The notes under the pieces: model-generated | Told to the model about the DNA's origin: nothing | Databases searched by the model: none | What the model saw: only the letters and a program-made list of their open reading frames with translations | In this document: positions 1 through 13,943 of the stretch, piece by piece | Layout: the number at the start of each line of letters is the position of its first letter | Position numbering within the stretch: position 1 is the stretch's first letter | Made by a program: the position numbers and the translations under genes | Assembly (NCBI GenBank): GCA_034008185.1 | Contig: CM067086.1 | Coordinates: 40,070,507-40,134,506 of the forward strand | Origin: Gorsachius magnificus | Lineage: Eukaryota > Chordata > Aves > Pelecaniformes > Ardeidae | DNA: 64,000 nt | Reading direction: 5' to 3'

Positions 1-1868
<1,868 letters not shown>

Positions 1869-2020
1869 TTAAAAGTATTGAATAGCGAATAATTTTAGCT
1901 TAAGTTTCTAAGCAAGTTCCATTGCAAAAGTTAACCTGTTTTTTCACACTGATTTTTACATTGTTTGTGAGCATTAGCATTTTAAGAGAACAAATAGGAT
2001 GTACACAGTCTTTTTCTTAC

Positions 2021-2187
2021 CCAGCTGATCTTCACATACTCCATTCACAGTGCCATAAAGTTCAAATCCAGACAGGGAGAGGTAGTGTGTTTGCCCACTG
2101 GCATTCTTTCCCATCTGTTTTATTCTAACATGTCTCCAACCTTGTTTCTCATCTTTTGGAGGATCTAAAGGCCATGTTGCTGTAGAC
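2021..2187 (-). CDS. HECTD1: HECTD1 exon 23 (end of Sad1/UNC-like domain)
   Basis: The exon is 167 bp and encodes residues about 1193-1249. The segment begins [18 protein letters not shown] and ends NGVCEDQLG. It completes the SUN/discoidin-like beta sandwich that starts in exon 22 ([12 protein letters not shown] is the typical closing strand of this fold). Acceptor is AAAG|G and donor is CTGG|GTAAGA. The polypyrimidine tract is weak and AT-rich, but phase and homology fix the boundary. Confidence 0.95.
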
Positions 2188-2631
2188 CTTTAAATTTATT
2201 AGAAAGGGGGTGTGGGTGGGGGACCAAAAAAAAAAAAAAAAAAAAAGCAAACCAAAAAGCCTTAGTACCAAAGCAAAACAAAACCATAATGCTGATCATG
2301 CGTGGATAAAATCCAGAAAACTGCCAAGAATACAATATACATAAAACCTATTAACATTAGGGACAAAAACTCTGGATGAGTGCTGGTGTTACTCTTTTCT
2401 AAAAGAAAAAAAAAAAAAATATCAAATGCAAAATTTACAATGATGGAAAAGCACAAATGCCATTATGTGAATCACTTATTTTCTAGCCCATCCTTGATAA
2501 TTTAGATCACCTACCATTTCTTTATAAAGTTACATTATTACACCTACAGTACACATAAAATTAGTCGACAGCCAAGTATGTTTTTAACTGAGCTCAGTTT
2601 TTATAAGAAGTGGTAAAATACACAGACATAC

Positions 2632-2955
2632 CCTGGTTCGTTGAGACTACAGTCATCAACATGAGTATACAAAGTAGTCCAGTTCTGTCCATCCTTAGAC
2701 ACCTGGAAAACCCAATTTCTGAGAGCAGATCGTCCATAACCTCGAGCATGGCGTAATGTGTAAGCTGATGGTATAACCCAAAGGCCAAGATCTATGGCAA
2801 ACCAAGCATTCTTATCATCATTAGTATGACAATTGAGAGCTGAACTGTCACGGCTCAGGATGTCTTCTAAACGGCCATAAGGCAGATTTCTTCCTTCTGA
2901 GGACGTAACCACTACTAATCCATACGCTGCTGGATTTACCCACTCATATGCAGTT
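2632..2955 (-). CDS. HECTD1: HECTD1 exon 22 (Sad1/UNC-like domain core)
   Basis: At 324 bp this is the longest coding exon in the window; it encodes residues about 1085-1193. It carries the core of the Sad1/UNC (SUN)-like domain: [20 protein letters not shown], then [19 protein letters not shown], then [14 protein letters not shown], the pattern of galactose-binding/discoidin-like folds. Acceptor is TGTAG|A and donor is CAGG|GTATGT. Sequence agreement with the mammalian protein, recalled from memory, is nearly complete here. Confidence 0.97.
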
Positions 2956-3439
2956 CTACAGAAAAGACGACAAACGTACTGTTTAATTATTACTTACATT
3001 AAAAAAAATGGGTATCAGTAACATTTGACATTTACTGTAAATTGTATATTACAGCTGAGTTTATTACAGACCAAAACGGTTAATATAATTTTAGGTAATT
3101 AGAAAATTTAGAGATGTTCCAAACATCACTTTACTACAGTGGTTTAAAACAAGCAAACAAAAAAACCCCCACAAAACAAAGCCACAGCAAACAAAAACAA
3201 GACCCAAACTTTCCTACCACTTCATTTCTTAGGTAAGCATACAAACTCTCAATACAACTTCAGAGATTCATATGATTCTATTATTTAAGCAGAGCAAAAA
3301 GAAATGTAATTCTATTGATCAACAGTAAAAGCAAAAATAACTCCCACTCCTAAAAAAATTACACATTTAATTTCATTATGAATTCTCTCTCCGGTTTATT
3401 GTGACTGACTTAAAAATATTTAGCTTTGAAGAAACTCAC

Positions 3440-3579
3440 TTTGCATTTGTCCCAATCCAGTAAATAATCCCATTTTCATCAAAATCATGTTGATGCCTGA
3501 ACACAAATGTTTGGCCTTCACGTAGTTTTCGTACAAACACAAATGAGGCCCTATCAAAGTCGTACCATTGCTTTGCTAC
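3440..3579 (-). CDS. HECTD1: HECTD1 exon 21
   Basis: The exon is 140 bp and encodes residues about 1039-1085, from [19 protein letters not shown] to [13 protein letters not shown]. It lies just before the Sad1/UNC-like domain. Acceptor is ATGTAG|G; donor is CAAA|GTGAGT, which splits the lysine codon. The WYDFDR...[17 protein letters not shown] block is very well conserved in the family. Confidence 0.96.
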
Positions 3580-3664
3580 CTACATATGAATGAAAAGAAA
3601 CCAAATATTAGAGATATGGAATACAACCACTTCTGGTGAACTCTGTGTGTGGTACATTGCTCAC

Positions 3665-3799
3665 CATTTTCAGCAGATACTGTTCTAGAGATTCAACAGT
3701 TGCCAATGGCTCCATCTTTAGCATTCTACCGGTTCGATCTATTAAAGATGTCTCTCCTGAGGCACGTTCCAAACGAAATCTCAGGCGCCTTGTTAATAT
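3665..3799 (-). CDS. HECTD1: HECTD1 exon 20
   Basis: This is a 135-bp exon, phase 0 at both ends (45 codons), encoding residues 994-1038. It begins [20 protein letters not shown] and ends [10 protein letters not shown]. Acceptor is TTTCAG|A and donor is AAATG|GTGAGC. It belongs to the region between the armadillo-like helices and the Sad1/UNC-like domain. Skipping it would keep the frame. Confidence 0.96.
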
Positions 3800-4789
3800 C
3801 TGAAAGAGTAGCTAAACATTAATACAGGCTTTCCTGTTTAGGTTTTGTAATTTTAAGAAAAGCAATATATTTCACTACAACAGTTTTAGTGGTGTATCAA
3901 GTATTTTTGTTGTGCAGCTTAAGCAAACCGTATCCTGATTTAATGCTTTAAGAATTAATTCCCTAGTACTGCATTTTTTGCAATTGACCAAACATATCTT
4001 TACTATGACAGTCAATATGTAAGTCAGTTACACATTCAAGCTAATATTTTCTCACTTTTCATGTGTTTTCATACCTTTTGTTTCCAAAGCTTGCAGACTA
4101 GCAACTACAGTAGTATAAAAACTGAAAAGCCTTATCAAAATATTTGATAGCAGCCATGCTTTTGCTACTTTCTGCAACTAATTTCTAATAATTTAACATC
4201 AAAACAGAAATATTCACACTTCACTGCCGTCTTGCAAAATCCTGAAGTGTGCTTTCAAATTAAAAAAATTAAGACTGCACACAAACTGGACAAAAACAAA
4301 ACATATTTTTAGATAAATTGCGGCTTTCCTTTCTAAGAAGGTACTGATCCTGCAGGTGTCTTGTACGAGCACACAGCCCTAGAAGGGACCCTTTTAACTG
4401 CTATAGCCCATCCCTAGTCATCACAAATAAACAGGTCTTATAACTGTCTTCAATGAACTGCTCATTCAGGTAGTAAAAATACTTACTAGGGGGCATATTC
4501 CCATATAAAGAGAACAATACTTGAAGACGAAAGAACAAACAGATTATCTCTTCAATCAAAATTTACTTTCACTTCACAGTGGAAAAGTGACAGTAGAGGT
4601 ACACATAAAAGATTAAGTGTTTAAGAGGAAATAAATGGCAAAAAGTTTGTTGTTCTTTACCTAACTCTATCCACCTTTACAAGAATATGCTTCATACAGA
4701 CTTAATGTGTGTAACTTTTCCTGAAATTCACGTATAACATTCAGCTGTGTATCACTCAGTATGATATATTGTTATCACTGTACATTTAC

Positions 4790-4895
4790 CTGAAGATTGT
4801 AAGTAGATCCTGGTGTATCATACAAATGGAGAGGTAGACGTTCGATAGATTCTAACACTGCTATCAATTTCCGAATTAATGCAACTGCTGGACGA
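4790..4895 (-). CDS. HECTD1: HECTD1 exon 19
   Basis: The exon is 106 bp and encodes residues 958-993: [20 protein letters not shown] followed by [16 protein letters not shown]. It completes a helical pair of the armadillo-like array. Acceptor is CCACAG|T (the T completes a serine codon begun in exon 18) and donor is TTCAG|GTAAAT. Confidence 0.95.
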
Positions 4896-5301
4896 CTGTG
4901 GAAGTGAATAGTTACTATGTTACCACACCACAAAGAAAAAAAATGTACAGTATCTCAGACAATAGTACCCAGCTGTAGCATCCTATTTCTACTGATATAA
5001 TCTGTTTTAGTCACATGGTTACTGCACATTAAGAAAAATATTAATCTGCACAGCAATGAATAAAAGTCACCTTTGTATTTGTCAACAGATATACATTCAG
5101 TATAGTTGACTCTTACAGATAGAAGTAATTCAGTAAAATTTTCAATTGCTACTTCAATAGCAGATGCTGTCTTTTAAGACCAATTTTCTATTCCAGAGAA
5201 AGACAAATTGAAATAGAAAGAACAGTTCCTTTGCCTTTAAATTATTTTAAACATACCATACTGCTTCACAGATACAAAGGTTTGTTTGGTTTGGTTTTTA
5301 C

Positions 5302-5396
5302 CTTTCATCGTCTTCATTTTCACTGAATGCTGTTTTGAAAACGTTTATTCTCTCTACCAGTTGACTACAGTCTTGTTTCACATCTAAATCAACATT
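5302..5396 (-). CDS. HECTD1: HECTD1 exon 18
   Basis: The exon is 95 bp and encodes residues 927-958: NVDLDVKQDCSQLVERINVF and then KTAFSENEDDE. Acceptor is CCTTAG|A and donor is GAAAG|GTAAAA. The start of this exon differs slightly from the human sequence I recall (NVDLDV against SMDLDM), an ordinary lineage difference. The acidic tail (SENEDDE) is a likely flexible loop. Confidence 0.94.
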
Positions 5397-5752
5397 CTAA
5401 GGGGAAAAAAAAAACCATGTTACTTCTTATACAAAGCAATGTATTCATTCTTTATACTGGCAAAAATCTCTCACCAAATTCCCTATTTAAAATCCGTATG
5501 TGAAAAGCTAAACTATATCAGATATTAGAATCGCCCAGTGTTGATTTAAAGATCTTTAATGGCTTATTTGAACTAACATCATCTATTGTAATAGCATATA
5601 TTCAATAGGCAGACCATTAACTGGAGTAAGTCTGCCTGATTTTCATAAAGATGGGGAAAACCCGTACTTATGTTTTTTTAAATTAAGGCACATGCCTACA
5701 CTATTTTTTCTTTTTAGAAGGTTTTCTTCAGAGACACATTCTATGAACTCAC

Positions 5753-5899
5753 GTTATTTAAAACTGTAAGCAACGATTGAACTAAGCCACTACTGCACAT
5801 TTCATATGGAGAAATAGTGTTCTCATCCTTCAATAGTACAATTAAGTTTTCCAGAGCAGTCTTCATTAAATCTCTCCAAGTATTTTCTCCCTCAATACA
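5753..5899 (-). CDS. HECTD1: HECTD1 exon 17
   Basis: This is a 147-bp, phase 0-0 exon (49 codons) encoding residues 878-926: [20 protein letters not shown], then [15 protein letters not shown] and [14 protein letters not shown]. These are armadillo/HEAT-like helices. Acceptor is TTCCAG|T; the donor is AATAAC|GTGAGT, with an unusual C at the last exon base but a strong intron side. Confidence 0.95.
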
Positions 5900-6130
5900 C
5901 TGGAAGACAAAAAGACAATTATGGTGAAAAAAGGTAACAGTTTTCCCACTTGCTGCATTTGAAAAATAACATCCCAATAAAGTACATAACTAGAATTACA
6001 TGCATTAAAACACCCCACATTTCAGACAGACATACTGTGACTTACCTTTACATCATGACAGACTAGTCTGAACATTATTATGCAATTTCCACTGCCACTG
6101 CACATTATAAACTAAAGGAGCTACACTTAC

Positions 6131-6265
6131 CTGTCTGTTCGTATGAAGTTCCCATGCAGACTCTAACTGTGTTGCTATGTTCCTCAGTGTTACAACTACT
6201 CCTCGAGGCATGCTTTCAACCGCTTTAAAATGATCATCATATAAATCTCTCGCCATAGTGCGTAC
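6131..6265 (-). CDS. HECTD1: HECTD1 exon 16
   Basis: This 135-bp, phase 0-0 exon encodes residues 833-877: [20 protein letters not shown], then [18 protein letters not shown] and ELHTNRQ. Acceptor is TTGTAG|G and donor is GACAG|GTAAGT. It begins the second block of armadillo-like helices that continues in exons 17-19. Confidence 0.96.
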
Positions 6266-7699
6266 CTACAAATGGATTTTGATAATCAGAATTCATACCT
6301 TACTGTAATGAGACTATTACTATTCTCCAAAAGACTAGAAACTTTGTCATCTTTTTTAAATAAATCCATGACAGACACAAACAAATAGGGAAGAACCAAA
6401 ACCTATCATAGATCATGAAATGCAAAGGTTGTGAAAGAATAAAAGTACAGGAGATATAAATGGAAATATACAGAATCTTATTGACACTTACAGAAACTAA
6501 GCCTATCAATATATTAAATGACAGCACAAAGTTAGGAGAAAAGACAGGACTCTCAATCTGTAAATCTGTTTCTTTAGAACTTATCATTGGTCTGGTAATC
6601 TTTTTAGAGCTAAGATCAAGGGGGTCTTAAATAGTTTCTGAATGCTCTATTCACATTCCTTAAACCAATTCACAAAAAAAACCCCACAACCCCACAGTCC
6701 TTGCATGTCGTTATACTAAGAATTACTTTTTCTACAATGTATGGATCACACAAGATACAGATTTGCTAAAATGAGTCCTTATTAAACAACATTTTGCTTA
6801 TAAGAAGTTTCCCCCAAAAATCTTTCCCTTTCATTATCATCATGTGTCCTACACAATCCATTGTGTAGCTCTGAAGCTTGCAAAATCACAGGTATGAGAG
6901 AGCACTGCCTTCCTTTTATTATTCCACCTATCCTCATTCACAGTGTTTTAATCTTCAATTTAGTACCATATTTCCTCACATGTAAGTGTCCTTACATGCT
7001 GCAGATTTTTGGTACAGAACATATTAGCTGCACTGTTAGAAGCTGCAAAAGGGGTCAAGACTGAAGATTAGCTTGAGCCCTCAGCATCAGCTGGTCACGG
7101 AACACACTGTTATTTTGTGGTTTTGCAAAAAGCTTAATATTTGATTTCTTGGTTCCTCTTTTTTTCCCCTCAGTTTGAGAACAGAAAGAAGAATTTGAGA
7201 GAAGTCTAAAATGAGGGCATTTACATGTTTTGCTTCACTACCACAACTCTTACAATACAGACTATTCACTTCCATCCTCTTATCTGTCATGATATCCAGC
7301 CTAAAATTAGTATCTGAATGTAATGAATATAAGTAAGGTATGCCTCTGATGCAACTGTAGTAGTGATCAGAACATCTTTTCTTTTTGCACAAGAAAAAGA
7401 AAAACCTACAGAGATACACAAATATAGGTCAGGAGGATTGGATTTCCTTACATTTTTAAAAGAAAATTTGTTCTCCTCTAGAAGAGCAGAGTTTATTAAG
7501 ACCGTTGGATGAAAGGAGCTGCAGAAGTGCTTTGTTCTGAGTGAAGTTTTCCCCTTCAACCTTAGCATAAAATTGTGTCTAATTGAAATCAGAGAAGATT
7601 TTAATCCTCTAAGAGGAAACTACAACTCCATAAACATACACAAAGATAAACACAAAATAAAACAAACCCAATTAAATTCTAAGTATAAAATTCACCAAC

Positions 7700-7776
7700 C
7701 TTTTGTTTTGTCTTCTCCAGCTTAGATTTCAGCTTTCTTCCTCTTTTGCCTGTCCAACCAGTCACAAATTCTGACC
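7700..7776 (-). CDS. HECTD1: HECTD1 exon 15 (basic linker)
   Basis: This short 77-bp exon encodes residues 807-832: [20 protein letters not shown] then EKTKQK. It is strongly basic (KRGRKLKSK) and could act as a nuclear-localisation or RNA/acid-binding patch; that role is inference. Acceptor is TTGTAG|G. The donor, AAAAG|GTTGGT, is weaker than all others in the gene (T at intron +3). Skipping this exon would break the frame, so it should be constitutive. Confidence 0.93.
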
Positions 7777-7893
7777 CTACAACATATTTTTAGAAAAGTC
7801 ACAATTTCTTACAGGTGTCACAAGCAACAAACAGATAGACTACCTCATATAAACTTGCTCCTACCTGCACATAACACATACCTACATACTTAC

Positions 7894-8157
7894 CCAAAGA
7901 GGTTTCAGCTGTAAACGAATGCTTTGTTCCTCTGTTAGATTCAAACACAAAGCCTGGCAGATCTTCTTTCAGTATTGTAGCTTGCTGACCATCGGAATTG
8001 TGAATAGCAATTTCTCCTTCTTTTAAACAGGTGAGTGACCAGTTACCCACAGTAAGTTTAGTTGGCCCTGGTGCCGATAAAATTGGCTGGCTTGCGGTAG
8101 ATGGTTTTACTTGGCTTCGAGCTCTTTGCAGCTTCTCAAGGAACTCGCTCCTACTTT
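7894..8157 (-). CDS. HECTD1: HECTD1 exon 14
   Basis: The exon is 264 bp and encodes residues 719-807. It runs from [14 protein letters not shown] through a Ser/Pro-rich linker ([18 protein letters not shown]) into [19 protein letters not shown] and [20 protein letters not shown]. The second part looks like a beta-rich domain that continues from exon 13. Acceptor is AAATAG|A and donor is TTTGG|GTAAGT. The linker sequence is not fully conserved but the frame is intact. Confidence 0.95.
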
Positions 8158-11100
8158 CTATTTAAAAGGAAACAAACATTTTTATTTTTTGCTTCCAACA
8201 ATTGATTGCACCATAATATATCTCAATTTATTTTTTTTTGCAAGAGCAAAACAACTGAGTGCATTCAATGCAAAATTAAGTTTGAAATTAAGGGTCTTAA
8301 ATCGTTCTAAATTTCCTTCCACTATATTTCTGTATTTCAACAGTGATTTACTCCATGATTGCGTCAAAGTGGACAATGCAACTCTTTCTGTATGGTGCTA
8401 TTGATAGATGTATTAATTCATCTTTACAATTATAGTAGGAAGATTAAAGAAATCCGTTATAAATTTTCAGCCTTTCAAAAATAATTCATCTTCTTATGGC
8501 CAGCATGAACTATTCTCAAAAGTGAGTTTTTAGAAATAGGAAATTAAATGAATCCTCCAACAGGAAAACAGCAATAAATTTCATAGCTTAAAGCAAGTGG
8601 AGAAAAGATGTTGAAGCCATATAAAAAACAGAAAAAAACTCAAAACTTTACCGAGTCTGACAATCAACTTCTGTTAAAAGCAAATTTGAGCTGAGATAAT
8701 AGCTATTTGCTCAGATTAAGTGTCACAAAGACACCTAGAATTTTTTTTTTTATAAGCTATATTAAAAATTTTATTCAGCTCCTTTGTAGAGCCTCTACAT
8801 TCACCTCAGAGAAAGGAAGCCACAATAGAGTTATTTAATACAGTAACATTACGTTAATTCAAGTTACAATGCAGATGTTCCTATTTTTTTAGTAATTACA
8901 AAAATCTTAAGGACCTCCATATCTCTGAGAAAAACATGAAATGAAAAAAAAAATCTAATGGCACCACATGATACTTGATTAAAAGCTAATATTTATATGG
9001 AGATATTTAATAGGTGAAAAACAGGATCATATCCTACTTTTAGAATATGTAGATAATCCAGCCTGAAATTATTCCAAACAACTATGTCAGTTTTAATTAT
9101 AGTTTGAGATTGTAGTATTTAAAAGGCTGCATGCTACATTTGAAATGTTAATTAGAATAATTCCAGAAAATGTGATTGGTTCCTCATTTTAAAAAATTAC
9201 ATCTAAAATTACAAATAATTTTACATTAATGTAAACATTACATCCCTACTTCAAAGTTAACACGTATCCTCATCTTTCAACATTCAATAAATACAACTTT
9301 TGTACTCCATGTTAAAATTCCTAATGACTTATGCTCCGTTTTTAAAAATTTGCCATTTTTATTGTTGTATAATACAAAAATAAATAACCTCTATGAAAAA
9401 ATAAATATGCGCTCTTGAGGCATAACATTCTTTATCGCTTAAAATTCATAGCAACCAGAGAAGGATTATAAAAAGAATTTTGAAACTTCATATGCAAAAT
9501 TAAAATTGTTAATGAAACCTTTCCAAATTTCCATAATCTGTAATTTAAAATTAAATTTTAACAAATTTATTATATAGCATATCACACTGGAAATGCAATG
9601 ACTATACATAGCTGGAATAATTTCGGGTTCCCTTAGAATTTTGAGACTCACTTAAAGCTTCAGAATTGCCATTAAATTTCAATTTTTGCATTGAACTCTT
9701 TATTTTTTTTCTAAGAATTCAAACAAAACAAGTATTAAGCTAATGAGGAGAGGGGCGAGCACAGACCTTCCAAAAATTTTCATAATATATATATTTCCCC
9801 TCCCGCCCCAACACACAAATTCCGGTAGTCAACCCTCTATATTCTTGCCCATTGTGAAGTTACTAAACAGTATACCATGAGATTAATCAGTAATGATTTA
9901 GGACAGCAGAACGTATAGTACAGTTCAGGACTTAAAGATACTATTCTGAGTCTGTACTGTACTGCAGTAATTTGAGTTCAACTGAACAAATAGTAGTTTC
10001 TTATCTCTTAAGTAAAAGAGGCTGCTGCACACACTTAGAGCTAATGGTTAAAGTTCAGGCAAATTACACTGCAATGTCAGCACTCTTAGTAATGTCTGTT
10101 TGACAGAAAGTTGCAAGAAGCCTCATTTAATCCTAGTTTAGCTCCTCCCCTTGCATAATATCCATGCTAGATATCTTGGGGATTTATTCAATCTTTTTTT
10201 AAAAGACTGATATGAAGAGACATATCTTCTCAAATTCTCAATCTGACTTCGTTGGGTTTAAGTTCTCTTCACTCCAAATTCATCTGAGCCATCCCCATTC
10301 CACTCATCTTGTTCAGAAACAGTAAAATTCTCATCCCCATGCCCACATCATTTGGAAGGAAGAAAGCAGAATTGGCATCCAGGGGCTATGAGGATTTAAG
10401 AAATTAACCTCATGGATCTTACAAAAATCATATCATATGATAAACAAGTATCTCAACACAGAAACTGTTTACCTTTTAAGGTATCAGCCTTGTTAGAAAG
10501 AATGTAAGGATACATTTTCTGACCAGAAAAAAAAAAAAAAAAAAGAAATCTGGAAGTGGTTTCCAGCTGTGTTATAATCTAGAAACACACTATATCCCAT
10601 TTTGTCTTCATGCCCCAAAACTGATGGATCAAGTCATTAGGACTTCATTTCTATCCTGAATCATAATATGTTCTGTAATTTCACTCAATGGCTTATTGAA
10701 AACATAATATTGCAAAGCATTTTAGGTCTGCTGGTTCATAAATGCATGAACTGTTGCAAAAAAAGATGAAACAATAAAGGAGCGTTGTTTCTGCATCCAG
10801 AACAAGTTGTATATTCTGTACAGAAAATGAAAACCACCTGTGCATTGCCAGTGCATAAGGTCTGTTCCCTTATCCTCTCTCCGACAAACAATTAAGACAC
10901 TGTAATTTGTTTCCCAATCTCAATGAGAAACTTTCCATTACTTTGTCTTCAAACACATGCAATTTCATTCTGCTAGCTAGAAGCAAACAACAAATTGCCA
11001 TTTCAACCTGCTTTTCCTGGGACGGCCACTACAAAGTGCTTTTAATGACTGGGGTGAAAAAATTAAGTATGCATGGAGAAGAATCAAAACAAAACGAAGT

Positions 11101-11319
11101 TAATACACTTCTACTGGCAAGATGTTTACTTAACACAATTCACCAAGGAAGTAAAGTTATGGTCACATGCTATCTGATAAAAAAGCATCACAATTAACTG
11201 ACCACCTTCCACCTGTTTACATCCTTTACTATTTAGTAAGCCAATAAAACCAATCAAATTATATAAACAAACATAACAGTCTCAAAACTTAACTTGGACT
11301 TGAATTGTAAAGAAGCTAC
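8158..11319. other. HECTD1 intron 13
   Basis: About 3.2 kb of very AT-rich intron. It has an A-run near 10,529-10,544. I recognise no repeat family or RNA gene. Confidence 0.6.
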
Positions 11320-11542
11320 CTGAACTATCAGATCCTCCTTCAGGGCTGCCACTGGAATACATTGTGGCCAGTTTTCCATCCAAGATAAATCTGAACCATC
11401 CATTACTACCGTTAGATAACTCCAGGGCTGCAGCATCACTCCAGATATACAGGCAGTCCCTTCCCCTAATGATTGACCAGTCTCTCCAGTGATATGGTTT
11501 ACCCTGTTGCAGTTCTTTGGCATCCTCCTGTGGTTCATCCTC
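11320..11542 (-). CDS. HECTD1: HECTD1 exon 13
   Basis: The exon is 223 bp and encodes residues 645-719. It begins with the acidic [13 protein letters not shown], then [19 protein letters not shown] and [20 protein letters not shown], and ends in a Gly/Ser stretch. Acceptor is ATTACAG|G and donor is TTCAG|GTAGCT. The aromatic-rich part resembles a small beta domain, but I cannot name it securely. Continuity with exon 12 (ESKPEK|EDEPQED) confirms the join. Confidence 0.95.
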
Positions 11543-11886
11543 CTGTAATCAAATTGTAATAAAACAAGAAACCCAAACACATTAAAAAAAACCCCACAAA
11601 CAAACCAACAAAAAAACCAACACACAAACCACAGACATTTTAAAAAGGCTTGAGGAGAAAAATAATTACTCAAACCCAAAGTGTAAGAACTATACTCCTT
11701 CTGTCTGTAAAATGTATCTTTAAAAGTATGCTTTAATAGAGAAAGATACTTTTAAGAAGTTTCTTTTCAGATACAGATTTATCTACTCAACAATAACAAC
11801 AGCGCACTGACTAGGACATCCACCTCTGTTCAAAACTTGTATTGTTGTGGATTGTGAGGAAAAAAAAAATAAAAAAAAAAAAAAAT

Positions 11887-12001
11887 CACAAAATGGTTGA
11901 GGCTGGAGGGGCCCCCTGGAGGCCATCTAGTCCAAACCCCTGCTCAGGCAGGGCCACCTAGAGCCAGCTGCCCAAGACCATGTCCAGGTGGCTTTTTAGT
12001 A
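11887..12001 (-). mobile_element. CR1 LINE fragment (3' end)
   Basis: The segment reading GGTTGAGGCTGGAGGGGCCC, then GGCCATCTAGTCCAAACCCC and TGCTCAGGCAGGGCCACCTA, is the typical 3' region of avian CR1 non-LTR retrotransposons in reverse orientation. It is about 115 bp, 5'-truncated as usual for CR1, and follows an A-rich stretch. It lies in HECTD1 intron 12. Confidence 0.85.
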
Positions 12002-12577
12002 TCTAAACACTAAAAAAATCCCCAACCCCCAAAACAACCCTATACACTTAAGGCTTAACTATAAATCTTAACTGAATGGATAACAGAAACAGTCTGTTAT
12101 TCATTCAGTTCATCTGAGTGGTCAATAAAAGGACTGTTGGAAATTGATAAATAACTTCAATATGCACTTAAGGTTTTCATTATGTAGAAAATTAATTTTT
12201 TTTTGTATTTTTAATATATTCCATAACAATGTTTAAAACATCTGCAATTATTTGATGCACGTACATTGAAAGAGATGCACTCTGTTCAGAAAGAATTAAT
12301 TTAATTTAGCAGTCATTTTCAAGACACCAGACAAAAACAAGTGTCAATCAACTCGACCACAAGTAAGTATGACTAGGAAAACTCAGCAGATAATAACATG
12401 CTAACAGAAAATGAAGTTACAGAAAACAACAACAAAAACAATTAAATAAGTGGTGTACAATAAGCATTAATTTAATAACCTATCTATCTACCTCCCTCCC
12501 CTGGACATTTTTATAACAGTGAAAATTGTACTAAAAGCGTTGGTTTTACAGGAACAAATAGAGCTTTCTGTACTTAC

Positions 12578-12748
12578 TTTCTCAGGTTTAGACTCCTCTT
12601 CATTCTCATCATCAGATGACGGCCCCGCCAAAGTTGACACTTTACTAATTACACCAAGTCTAGCCAGTTGGTCTAGAAAAAGATCACCACCTTTATCCAC
12701 CAAATCCCTTATGATTTGCAAGGCTAGCAAATGGCCATCATCATCATC
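12578..12748 (-). CDS. HECTD1: HECTD1 exon 12
   Basis: This 171-bp, phase 0-0 exon encodes residues 588-644. It starts with four GAT codons ([20 protein letters not shown]), continues [19 protein letters not shown], and ends with the acidic [12 protein letters not shown]. In the human protein an ankyrin-like unit is annotated around residues 579-612. Acceptor is TTACAG|G and donor is GAGAAA|GTAAGT. Confidence 0.96.
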
Positions 12749-12958
12749 CTGTAATACATTGGAATGGAAAGGAAATAATAAAGGACATCTCTTTACTTAA
12801 AAATATCTTTACATGTTGAATTTCACACACAGTCACAGATGTTATGAACACTTGAGGGTTAGTTATTAATAAGTAAGTGGAATCAATAAGCCTATCCCTC
12901 CCCCCCCTTTTTTTTTTGCACTGGTTTCATAAAAGGACAACATTTTCTTTCTTCCTAC

Positions 12959-13097
12959 CTCTTGATCAAGAACTGTAGCTGTTATCTCAACCAGTATCGT
13001 AGGCAGATTGTGGCCAGCATCAGAGTCACAAACCTCTTTCAGTAGTGCCTCAGAACAAAAATGTATCATTTTTCTAATGAGGGCAAGACTTGCTTTC
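12959..13097 (-). CDS. HECTD1: HECTD1 exon 11
   Basis: The exon is 139 bp and encodes residues 541-587: [20 protein letters not shown], then [18 protein letters not shown] and TATVLDQE. These are amphipathic helices. Acceptor is TAAAG|G (completing the arginine codon AG|G) and donor is AGAG|GTAGGA. Confidence 0.95.
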
Positions 13098-13645
13098 CTT
13101 TAAAAAAAGATCGTAAGAAAACAAAAATCTTACAAAGATAAAGAAAGCAGTAATCAAAGCAACAAAAAGGTTCAAGATAAAACTGCTTTTGCACTACATT
13201 TATGCATGCCTTCAAAACAAGAAAGATTTTTAAATGAGTTTCAGTTCCAGTTATTGGAACCAAAACTGGTTATTCTTAGTAAGTTCTACATTATCTCTAA
13301 GAATAATTTATCTACTGATCCTTTCTGATTCTACAGCTCTATGATCCTAATGTATTTTTCTCTCCCAACCCTTCTCTAGGTAAACCTATTTATATTCTGT
13401 CTTTAGTCACTCTTAGTGATAGCAATCCACTTCTGCACACTTCATCTTCCTCCCAAGTATCCAGCCTTCTGTTTCTGTCACATACCTCCCATGTTTTGGT
13501 GACATCCCTAGAGTTTTAAAGTCTAAAATTACTGTTAGATCATGCAGCTTTCTACATTAAGAACTATAATTAATTTTGAAGCCAATCACTTCTGTATGGT
13601 TAAACCTGAATTTTTATTTTACTGACTTTTAAAAACATGATGTAC

Positions 13646-13650
13646 CCAAT
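13646..13650. repeat. Target-site duplication, left copy (CCAAT)
   Basis: CCAAT immediately before the LTR, repeated at 14,240-14,244 immediately after it. Confidence 0.88.
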
Positions 13651-13901
13651 TGTCTTGGTTTCGGCTGGGATAGTTAATTTTCTTCAAAGTAGCCAGCATA
13701 GTGCTGTGTTTTGGATTTAGTACTACAAGAGTGTTGATAACTCACTGGTGTTTTTAGTTGTTGCTAAGTAGTGCTTAGGCTACTCAAGGACTTTTTGAGC
13801 TTCTCCTGCTCGGCCAGGTGCGTAACAAGCTGGGAGGGAGCACAGCCAGGACAGCTAACCCAAACTGACCAAAGAGCTAATCCATACCATATAACATCAT
13901 G

Positions 13902-13943
<42 letters not shown>

